Position numbers and translations under genes: made by a program
Shown: positions 6,380 through 12,440 of the stretch, piece by piece
Numbering within the stretch: the first letter of the stretch is position 1
How the letters are laid out: each line of letters opens with the position of its first letter
From: JBCCMF01 sp038747545
GTDB lineage: Bacteria; Bacteroidota; Rhodothermia; Rhodothermales; JBCCMF01
NCBI GenBank assembly: GCA_038747545.1
Contig: JBCDJT010000049.1
Location: forward strand, 1 to 32,519
Length of the DNA: 32,519 nt
Direction: 5' to 3'
The notes under the pieces: generated by a model
Database searches by the model: none
The model's input: the letters and a program-made list of their open reading frames with translations, nothing else
Told to the model about the DNA's origin: nothing

Positions 6380-9360
6380 TGCCTACTCTATCAAGGCTTG
6401 TGAGCATTGTCTGCTTCTCTCCGTCTATCCTGATGCTCTTGAGCGGTCTCGCCAGCGCCCAAGGTGTCGGGCATACCTGCGCAATCCATTCCCTGAACTC
6501 AGGGGGGGGACACGCAAGCCAAAGTGTGATCGCACCTCAGTTTCGCTTTCCAGCCGAGGGCACGGTCAATGCCTTGGTGATCTTTGTGCAACACAAGGAC
6601 AATAGCTATCGCGACTGTAAACGATTCGATGGATGGACATCTGCAGGTCTTGTCGTTGCTAGCACCGCAGGGGTCTCTTATGACGTCAATTGCGCAGGGC
6701 AGTCTGATAGCTGGACCATCAATGAGTATCAGTCGTGGACCGAAGATCCGTCTACAGAATGGCCTGCTAACCTGCCCTTTGAGACCATCGGGACAGATAC
6801 CGATAAGGCTCGACAACTACCAGCATGGGCAAATACCGTTATCGACTTACCCGGTACTACAACGATTACAGATGGCTCCCTCACTGATTTTTACAACCGT
6901 ATGTCGAATGGGAGGCTCAACTTGAGAGGCCGTGTATGGCCTCACACCTACATCCCTGATGAAGCCAGGGCATGGTATGATAGCAACCGTACTCCGTACC
7001 GAAATGGTGCCGTCAAGTTGTCGCGTGAAGTCATTGAATATGTCAATGCCAACTCGGAAGGGCTCGACTTCACCTCTTCTGAGTGGGACCTGTACACCAA
7101 TGGTGACGGCACCGATCTGGTGTCTGATGGCCGGTTCGACATGGTCATCATGGTATTCAGAGGGCTCTCACTAACCACCATCGCCCGTGATGATTTCCCA
7201 CCTAATCCCACTGGGCCACAGCCCAACAACGTCACTTCACTAGGGTCACCATTGTTCTTTGGCGACGCATTCACACCAACCAGTTCTGAAAGTCCTTTGA
7301 TGTTGGGAAGCTACCAGGTGATTGACAATACATATAGCGGGTCAGGCATCTTGAACACTGCATACACTCGAAAATCGGCTATCCGCATCATCGCGCACGA
7401 ATTAGGACACCGCCATTTCGACCTAAGACATACCGATGCGTCACAAACGAATGCAACGAGGGAACATGACTACCTCAGCGTCATGAATGCCAGTCCGCGA
7501 ATCAGCTACAGCGCCGGGGACCGCATCAAGCTCGGCTGGGCGAACATCCAACACCTCGACGCTTCGGCCATCACAGGCGCCTCCACGTCGGTCACCCTGC
7601 GTGATGCCGCCGTCGTCCATCCCACCGAGCCCGATGTGCTCTGGATTCGCAACGGCAGCACCGATGGCTGCGGCGATCTCATCGTGGAAGCCCGCATGCA
7701 CTCCACGTACTGGGATAGCCCGCCCGGCCCAGGAAACGACGACGACGATGCGGCCGATTTCTATCTGCCGACAGAAGGCTTGTACCTGAGCAAGGCTCCG
7801 CTGGCCACAGGGTGTGGCAACAGCTACTACTCCAGCTTGCACAACAGCCTGTTCAGCATACGGCGTGGTAACTACGGCGCCGATTCCCGCAATCCAGCTG
7901 GCATGTATACGCCCGGCTTCGGTGTAGGCGACCGCTACCTCCCCTTCACCAGGCAAAATATCGCCTTCCACGAATCGCCTGCCATCGATGAACGGATAGC
8001 CATCACCAACATCACCAAGGTTGGCAACAGCTTCTCATTCACGGTCCACAGCAACTACCCCCAGGAAACAGGCATCACGAAGCTCCTGACCGATGCGCAC
8101 GAAATAGGCTTGAGTGGTGATATTATTGCTAGACATGAAGACTGGGCACTTGAAGGATCCTACGTGCTCGATGGCAGCTTCGTAATCAGTCGAAATTCGG
8201 AGGTGAGCTTCGAATCCGGCAGCAGCGTCTTGATGACTGGTGCGCTAGACGTAAGCGACCGCACCGATATTTTTATCCGAGAATTTGGTGAACTCACCTT
8301 CGAAGCAAATTCCACTCTCACGCTTGAGCAGAACGCGCTCATTGAGACTGAAGGGACATTGATCCTCAACTCGGCAGCTATCTTCAATGGCGGCTGTGCT
8401 GAACTCATTGCACGCGGTACCGGCGTCATACTCGACGAAGCGGGCACCGACATCACCGGCTCGTGTGCCTGCACTATGCCTGATGGTGGCGGTGTGTACG
8501 CCCTCGGCTCAGGTCGCTCGCTGCGCTACACCAATGGCGGCTTCCTCGCCAATCAAGCGGGCACCTACACCTTAGCGTCCAATGCCGAGATCGATCTGAC
8601 CTCAACCGCTGAAAAGGTTCATATCCTCCCCGGCTCGACCTTCGATCTGGCCTCCTCCGCTGAGGTACGTATCGCCATCGACGACAGTCGCCCACAGAGC
8701 ATCATCGGCAGTGCGGCCGCACCTGTCACGTTCGATGGCGGAACGGTCACCGTAGACGGCGCCGACCTCACGCTGGCCCACGTGGCCTTCACCAACGCCG
8801 CGCTGCACGTTGAGAACGGCGCCGATGTAGAGGTCGTGATGGACCCCAGCGGCAGTAGCTACACACTCGGAGCAGGCTTCAAGGTTGCTCAAGGCGCTAC
8901 GTTCAAGATTGGACCGGGCACGATTCCGGCTCCCTCTCCACAGCTGCGCACGTTTCCAGAAACGAGTCCAGAAGCAGCCCCGTTGACCGCCATCAGTGGA
9001 GCAGACCTTTCTACTTCATCGCAGGCCGCCACAGCACGCGTGTCCGCCCCGACTCAGCAGGCCACAGCTCCGTCACCACCGCGTGAAGAGCTGCCGTTGG
9101 AGACGCATGTGGGCGCGGCGTACCCCAATCCGTTTGGTGCGGTCACGAGCATCCCGTACGCGCTGGCTGAGCAGGCGGAGGTGGTGCTAGAGGTGTACAA
9201 CGTGCTGGGCCGCCGCGTGGCACAGTTGGTGACAGGCGTGCAGTCGGCGGGGCAGCACACGGCATCATGGGCGCCGTCGGGGTTGCCGAGCGGGGTGTAC
9301 CTGGTCCGGCTGCAAGCGGGTACGTTCCAGCAGACACAGCGGCTTGTGCTAACACAGTGA
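6379..9360 (+). CDS. Secreted zinc metalloprotease (HExxHxxFDLxH) with beta-helix-like region and T9SS sorting domain
   Basis: This is a 993-residue exported protein with a signal peptide ending SGLASA-Q. The putative catalytic motif AHELGHRHFDLRHTD starts at about residue 339. H340, E341 and H344 match the HExxH zinc site, and H351 is placed like the third ligand of metzincins, but Phe347 replaces the usual Gly. Nearby features recall M6/immune-inhibitor-like secreted proteases. Residues about 570-860 are short strand-forming repeats (SGSSVLMTGALDV, ANSTLTLEQNALIETEG) suggesting a right-handed beta-helix. A Pro/Ala/Thr/Ser-rich linker then leads to a sorting domain from YPNPFG at about residue 915. 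The start at 6379 overlaps the upstream stop (TAATG) and yields a good signal peptide; the longer open frame from 6253 does not. The first kilobase looks less GC-rich than the rest. Confidence 0.75.
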   Translation: MPTLSRLVSIVCFSPSILMLLSGLASAQGVGHTCAIHSLNSGGGHASQSVIAPQFRFPAEGTVNALVIFVQHKDNSYRDCKRFDGWTSAGLVVASTAGVSYDVNCAGQSDSWTINEYQSWTEDPSTEWPANLPFETIGTDTDKARQLPAWANTVIDLPGTTTITDGSLTDFYNRMSNGRLNLRGRVWPHTYIPDEARAWYDSNRTPYRNGAVKLSREVIEYVNANSEGLDFTSSEWDLYTNGDGTDLVSDGRFDMVIMVFRGLSLTTIARDDFPPNPTGPQPNNVTSLGSPLFFGDAFTPTSSESPLMLGSYQVIDNTYSGSGILNTAYTRKSAIRIIAHELGHRHFDLRHTDASQTNATREHDYLSVMNASPRISYSAGDRIKLGWANIQHLDASAITGASTSVTLRDAAVVHPTEPDVLWIRNGSTDGCGDLIVEARMHSTYWDSPPGPGNDDDDAADFYLPTEGLYLSKAPLATGCGNSYYSSLHNSLFSIRRGNYGADSRNPAGMYTPGFGVGDRYLPFTRQNIAFHESPAIDERIAITNITKVGNSFSFTVHSNYPQETGITKLLTDAHEIGLSGDIIARHEDWALEGSYVLDGSFVISRNSEVSFESGSSVLMTGALDVSDRTDIFIREFGELTFEANSTLTLEQNALIETEGTLILNSAAIFNGGCAELIARGTGVILDEAGTDITGSCACTMPDGGGVYALGSGRSLRYTNGGFLANQAGTYTLASNAEIDLTSTAEKVHILPGSTFDLASSAEVRIAIDDSRPQSIIGSAAAPVTFDGGTVTVDGADLTLAHVAFTNAALHVENGADVEVVMDPSGSSYTLGAGFKVAQGATFKIGPGTIPAPSPQLRTFPETSPEAAPLTAISGADLSTSSQAATARVSAPTQQATAPSPPREELPLETHVGAAYPNPFGAVTSIPYALAEQAEVVLEVYNVLGRRVAQLVTGVQSAGQHTASWAPSGLPSGVYLVRLQAGTFQQTQRLVLTQ

Positions 9361-9389
9361 CCGCCTCTCGTTTGTCAGAAGCACGGCAA

Positions 9390-9887
9390 TCAGGCCGACT
9401 TCGTCCAGCGGCTCACGTGCGCGATCAGGTGCCCCGGCAGTCTGCCACCCACTAGAAACGCCGTCTCGTCCCTCGGCGTGTAGCTGATGCGCCCCTCACG
9501 CGTCCAGGACAGGATGCAGCCCTCAGCGTACGCCACGATCTGACGACGTGCTGCTCGCGTGGTCGCCTGATCCGCGAACACCTCGTCGAGCGCTAGGCCG
9601 TGGAGATCGTCCCCGTCGAACACATCGGGTAGGGCTTCCCACAGCGGCAGCGTGTCAGCAAAGGCGAGATCATCCGGCGGCTCGACCTTCACCTTGTCGT
9701 ACTGCGCCTTCCAGCGGGCGTAGGCGAGCTGCGCACGTGCCCAGTCGGTGTCAGCCACCGGAGCGAGCGGTAAGCCGTCAGCGTCCGTCTGCTCGCGCGT
9801 GCGCGTGTGTAAAGGTTGTAAAGGTAGATCACCCTCACGCGGCGTCTGCGTGCCTCTCGTGGCGTCCTGTGGGCTCTCGCTTGACAT
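9390..9887 (-). CDS. Hypothetical protein
   Basis: This 165-residue product is not recognised. It is acidic with a Thr/Pro/Arg-rich N-terminus. A central helical part contains WARAQLAYARWKAQYDKVK, and a C-terminal part contains GCILSWTREGRISYTPRDET. There is no signal peptide or membrane segment. The start is supported by GAGGAAG about ten bases upstream of the ATG. It lies downstream of, and on the same strand as, the XRE regulator, separated by an 88-bp spacer with two hairpins, so the two may be cotranscribed. It converges on the protease gene, ending 29 bp from that stop. Confidence 0.6.
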   Translation of the reverse strand: MSSESPQDATRGTQTPREGDLPLQPLHTRTREQTDADGLPLAPVADTDWARAQLAYARWKAQYDKVKVEPPDDLAFADTLPLWEALPDVFDGDDLHGLALDEVFADQATTRAARRQIVAYAEGCILSWTREGRISYTPRDETAFLVGGRLPGHLIAHVSRWTKSA

Positions 9888-9928
9888 GGTGTATCTTCCT
9901 CACGTTCCGATTGCTTGTTGGGACAAGG

Positions 9929-9977
9929 CTCCTCTGAGGAGTCGGCCCGGTGGTGTGTCCGCGCTGCCGGGTTTTTT
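9929..9977 (+). terminator. Hairpin pair: CTCCTC/GAGGAG palindrome and CCCGG/CCGGG stem with T6 tract
   Basis: A perfect 13-base palindrome CTCCTCTGAGGAG lies at 9929-9941. It is followed by a CCCGG (9946-9950) and CCGGG (9967-9971) stem with a 16-base loop and then TTTTTT at 9972-9977. On the plus strand this has the form of an intrinsic terminator, yet no plus-strand gene ends here, so it could close a short unannotated RNA. On the minus strand the same sequence is the leader of the gene at 9887-9390. The stem is short, so terminator activity is uncertain. Confidence 0.4.
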
Positions 9978-10173
9978 ATTGCTCGTCTTGGAAATCAGAC
10001 TGATCGGCTAGCATTGTCAGGATGATTTGAGCTTGCGGGTTCGGCTCGTGGCGCCCACCCTCAAAGTCGGAGATGGTGCCCCGACGCTGATAGCCCAACT
10101 TCTCGGCGAACTGTTCTTGTGTGAGCCCAAGATGCTTCCGCAGCCCCTTGACTCGATCCGGTGTCCATTCCAT
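9976..10173 (-). CDS. XRE-family (Cro/CI-type) transcriptional regulator
   Basis: This 65-residue protein is essentially one helix-turn-helix domain. The segment LRKHLGLTQEQFAEKLG carries the classical first helices, and RRGTISDFEGGRHEPNP covers the recognition helix and the following turn. The length suits a minimal Cro-like repressor without a dimerisation or peptidase domain. It is transcribed divergently from the gene at 10333. The 159-bp region between them carries three GTACGG-type palindromes that are probable binding sites, so autoregulation and control of the divergent gene are expected. No good ribosome binding site is seen before the ATG at 10173. Confidence 0.8.
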   Translation of the reverse strand: MEWTPDRVKGLRKHLGLTQEQFAEKLGYQRRGTISDFEGGRHEPNPQAQIILTMLADQSDFQDEQ

Positions 10174-10202
10174 GCAGACGGCAAGTTTGATTCAGCGCAG
10201 GT

Positions 10203-10273
10203 GTACGGTGAACGTACGTTAAGGTTTTGTGAAACGTACGGTAACCGAAACACAATTGTACGGTAGCCGTACA
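10203..10273. promoter_or_regulatory. Cluster of three GTACGG operators between the divergent XRE gene and the gene at 10333
   Basis: Three related sites occur: GTACGGTGAACGTAC at 10203-10217 (5-bp arms), a half-palindromic CGTACGGTAACCG at 10235-10247, and TGTACGGTAGCCGTACA at 10257-10273 (perfect 7-bp arms around TAG). Their dyad shape and position between divergent genes match operators of Cro/CI-type regulators. A weak promoter-like pair on the plus strand (TTGTGA at 10227, CACAAT at 10251) would overlap the second site. Binding by the adjacent XRE protein is inferred. Confidence 0.65.
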
Positions 10274-10285
10274 TTAGGTAAACAA

Positions 10286-10301
10286 CGGGGCGGACACCCC
10301 G
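10286..10301 (+). other. Leader hairpin CGGGG-cggaca-CCCCG
   Basis: A 5-bp GC stem with a six-base loop lies in the untranslated leader 31 bp before the ATG at 10333. The sequence GCGGACAC spans its loop, and the same octamer occurs in the loop of the minus-strand leader hairpin at 9946-9971. It could affect translation or mRNA stability. Confidence 0.35.
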
Positions 10302-10332
10302 AACATCACACACCAAACCAACGAGCAACACC

Positions 10333-10692
10333 ATGAACACCGCAGCACAGACCCAACCGACCTTCACGACGACGATACAGGCCAAGCCCGGCCACGTCTG
10401 GGACATCACCTACACCGTCTTCGACAGCCGCGACTACTACGGACCCACGTCACCACGCGCCGATGTCGGCGAAGTCTACGAGATCGAGCGTGTGACCGAC
10501 ACCATCTTCGGCGGCACTGTCCAGACGACGCTTGAAGACCTCGAACTGATCGAGGCGCACATCATCGCCGACCGTGCCACCTTCCGCCAGGAATACACCG
10601 AGTGGAGCGAAGAACTGGAAGCCGCCTTTGCGATGGAGACTGATTGGCGCGCTACTGTCCCCGCCGATGTCCCCGGCTTCCCGTGGGCCTAG
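10333..10692 (+). CDS. Hypothetical protein controlled with the XRE regulator
   Basis: I do not recognise this 119-residue acidic protein. It has a beta-rich N-terminal half containing WDITYTVFDSRDYYGPTS and VGEVYEIERVTDT, then a helical acidic segment (YTEWSEELEAAF). There is no signal peptide, transmembrane helix or cysteine. It is divergent from the XRE repressor and preceded by the operator cluster, making it the likely main target of that switch. Size and acidity recall small phage or anti-defence proteins, but this is only a resemblance. Confidence 0.6.
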   Translation: MNTAAQTQPTFTTTIQAKPGHVWDITYTVFDSRDYYGPTSPRADVGEVYEIERVTDTIFGGTVQTTLEDLELIEAHIIADRATFRQEYTEWSEELEAAFAMETDWRATVPADVPGFPWA

Positions 10693-10701
10693 CAACAAGA
10701 C

Positions 10702-10757
10702 GAGGGGTGGGGCGATAGGCGATCACTGGCGATAGACCATCGCCCGCTCTGCCCCTC
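10702..10757 (+). other. GC-rich two-part stem structure in the 162-bp gap
   Basis: GAGGGG (10702-10707) can pair with CCCCTC (10752-10757), and GGGCGAT (10710-10716) with ATCGCCC (10739-10745), leaving a two-against-six internal loop. GGCGAT is repeated within the loop. There is no T tract, so it is not a standard intrinsic terminator; it may be a structured RNA or stability element at the end of the gene at 10333. Confidence 0.35.
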
Positions 10758-10854
10758 AAACCCGACAAACCCAACACTCACGCGTGAAGGGTCAAGGCAT
10801 CCCCTCTGGCGCCCACATTTCGCCTCTACCGCACGCAAGCCCTTCGCCTACCCC

Positions 10855-11160
10855 ATGCGCTACCTCGACGACCTCACGCCTGTAGACCGCTACCTCGCCC
10901 TCAAAGCACAGCGTGCCGAGATCGACGCCGAACTCGACACGATCAAACCGCTGCTCACGGCGGCACTGTTGGAGGAGGACGGCGAGGTGTTCGACTACCA
11001 CGGCCACCGCTTCACCGTCCAGCGCCGCAAGCGCTACGCCTACAGTGAACGCGTGGGCGAGCTGACGAAGCAACTCAAGGCCATCAAGAAGCAGGAGGAG
11101 CGCAACGGCACTGCCGAACTGGTTGCCGCATCAGCTTACCCCGTTGTCACTAAATCCTAA
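10855..11160 (+). CDS. Small hypothetical protein, phage-like
   Basis: This 101-residue protein has a helical N-terminus (VDRYLALKAQRAEIDAELD), a central short strand region (VFDYHGHRFTVQRRKRYAY) and a C-terminal helix (ELTKQLKAIKKQEERNG). The helix-hairpin-helix layout resembles small accessory proteins in phage early regions, but I cannot name the family. It has no signal peptide. It begins a short run of plus-strand genes ending at 11987. Confidence 0.6.
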   Translation: MRYLDDLTPVDRYLALKAQRAEIDAELDTIKPLLTAALLEEDGEVFDYHGHRFTVQRRKRYAYSERVGELTKQLKAIKKQEERNGTAELVAASAYPVVTKS

Positions 11161-11178
11161 CCTCACATCCCCAAATCT

Positions 11179-11496
11179 ATGTCTCAACCCCACGGCCAGG
11201 CCACCGCGCCCCCACCAGACACCACGCCTTCACACGTGTGCGCTCTACCTGGCGGCATCCAAGAAAACCTGTTTCTCGCCGATGAGGCGCAGCAGACAAA
11301 GGACCTCCTAGCCGCTGTAGACTTCATCATTGTAAGCACCGCCGAAGGACCCTCTATCTCGGATGCCGCACTACGCGGCGCCTCAAACATCCTGCGCCAC
11401 ATCGTGAACCGCATAGAGTTGTACATCTGCGCTGAGTCAGCCGGGACGCTGACGACGAACCCATCATCGGCTCAGGTGGAGAGGGTAGCGGCATGA
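11179..11496 (+). CDS. Hypothetical protein
   Basis: This 105-residue product is not recognised. The N-terminus is Pro/Thr/His-rich and probably disordered. From about residue 35 it is helical (EAQQTKDLLAAVDFIIV, ASNILRHIVNRIELYICAES). It starts 18 bp after the previous gene and its stop overlaps the next start by four bases (ATGA), supporting expression as part of a small operon. Confidence 0.55.
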   Translation: MSQPHGQATAPPPDTTPSHVCALPGGIQENLFLADEAQQTKDLLAAVDFIIVSTAEGPSISDAALRGASNILRHIVNRIELYICAESAGTLTTNPSSAQVERVAA

Positions 11497-11987
11497 GCAA
11501 GAAGCAACTTGAAGGCCTGAGGCGGCAACCGTACAAGCATTTGGGTCGTGCCCTTTCGGAACGCTCCATCTTGGAAGCCATCAGCCCGGTCGATCTCGTC
11601 ATCATGGCGGGCATGGCCGCGACGGGAGATGATGGCAGCCCATTCGCGCACCGCTTGCTCGGCATCGCTGCATCCAACGTGCGCCGTCCCGATGGCTTCT
11701 GGGTGCTGCACGGTGTCGATGGCGAGTCTGATCCGAAGGTTAGCGAGACGGTGGTAGAACTGCGCTTTCTGTCACCGTCACAGGCAATCGAATCCGGCGA
11801 CCGTGTTTTCTTGACGCCACGACTGGCAGCAAGACCATGGCCTGAGATCCGCGCTAAGCTGCTGGCCGAGCTGGAAGGCGCCTTGGGTGACGTCCTCTTC
11901 GACGCATGCAGCTACGCCGAACAGATCAAGCTCATCCGAGGCATGAATGCCAAGCCGTGGTCGGAGGAGGTAAAGCGAGCCGCGTAA
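11493..11987 (+). CDS. Hypothetical protein
   Basis: This 164-residue product is not recognised. It is basic at the N-terminus (SKKQLEGLRRQPYKHLGRA). A middle segment contains VDLVIMAGMAATGDDGSPFA, and the C-terminal helix contains SYAEQIKLIRGMNAKPWSEE. A strong GGAGAGGG ribosome binding site lies before the ATG that overlaps the previous stop. It is the last gene before the tRNA-Phe boundary. There are no transmembrane segments. Confidence 0.55.
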   Translation: MSKKQLEGLRRQPYKHLGRALSERSILEAISPVDLVIMAGMAATGDDGSPFAHRLLGIAASNVRRPDGFWVLHGVDGESDPKVSETVVELRFLSPSQAIESGDRVFLTPRLAARPWPEIRAKLLAELEGALGDVLFDACSYAEQIKLIRGMNAKPWSEEVKRAA

Positions 11988-12007
11988 CGCTGTCAGTATT
12001 TGCGGTG

Positions 12008-12042
12008 AGCGGGGTGGTGCCCGCTGGCGATGTAGCATCGCC
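12008..12042 (+). other. Two abutting hairpins after the last accessory gene
   Basis: AGCGGG-gtggtg-CCCGCT (12008-12025) is immediately followed by GGCGATG-tag-CATCGCC (12026-12042). Both stems are perfect and have no spacer between them. They lie 21 bp after the stop at 11987. No T tract follows, so a pair of stability hairpins or a structured RNA is as likely as a terminator. Confidence 0.4.
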
Positions 12043-12150
12043 CTACGCCCTCAGTCCCCTGCCGATCACACGTCGGCTGTGGTGCTGGGGGCGTTGCTAT
12101 TCGATCAGGCGACTTGTGCCTGTAGGGTGCCTGCATGCCATAAATGACAA

Positions 12151-12185
12151 AGCCCTAAGTCATGTAAACACAATGACTTAGGGCT
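12151..12185 (-). terminator. Terminator of tRNA-Phe (13-bp perfect stem)
   Basis: AGCCCTAAGTCAT (12151-12163) and ATGACTTAGGGCT (12173-12185) form a perfect 13-bp stem with the loop GTAAACACA. It starts nine bases past the 3' end of the minus-strand tRNA gene and is followed on that strand by TTTGTCATTT. It could also stop plus-strand transcription from the accessory genes. Confidence 0.7.
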
Positions 12186-12194
12186 AATAATATG

Positions 12195-12267
12195 TGGTTA
12201 GGGAGGGAATCGAACCCCCGACACATGGATTTTCAGTCCATTGCTCTACCAACTGAGCTACCTAACC
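12195..12267 (-). tRNA. tRNA-Phe (GAA)
   Basis: This 73-base gene has a 7-bp acceptor stem (GGTTAGG/CCTAACC) plus discriminator A. The D-arm contains AGCTCAGTTGGTAGAGC, the anticodon loop is CTGAAAA (anticodon GAA), and the T-arm contains GGGTTCGATTCCC. CCA is not encoded. It separates the phage-like block on the left from the surface-glycan operon on the right; tRNA genes are common integration sites, and the 3' end faces the accessory block. Confidence 0.95.
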
Positions 12268-12383
12268 GTATCCGAAAGGGCGCCTAATATAGGCGTCGGG
12301 CTGCGCGCAAGTCAACCGATGTGAACATACGCTGACGGTTTCACAGCCTGTTGATACGCGTAATCTGGTCCTTACCAAAGGAC

Positions 12384-12417
12384 GCGGGCTGCCCCTCGCA
12401 ATGGAGAGGCAGCCCGC
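12384..12417 (-). terminator. Terminator-like hairpin at the end of the LacI/TonB operon
   Basis: GCGGGCTGCC (12384-12393) and GGCAGCCCGC (12408-12417) make a perfect 10-bp stem. The 14-base loop can extend it by CTC/GAG. It lies 24 bp beyond the stop of the last gene of the minus-strand operon. The T tract on the minus strand is weak (GTCCTTTGG), but the position and stem strength support transcription termination. Confidence 0.65.
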
Positions 12418-12440
12418 TGTAATCGTGACGCCAAAACCGC

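Noticed and set aside
12195..12267. Duplicate of the tRNA-Phe 3' end as an att site within the window
   Set aside because: No second copy of the terminal tRNA sequence was noticed by eye between 1 and 12194 or to the right.
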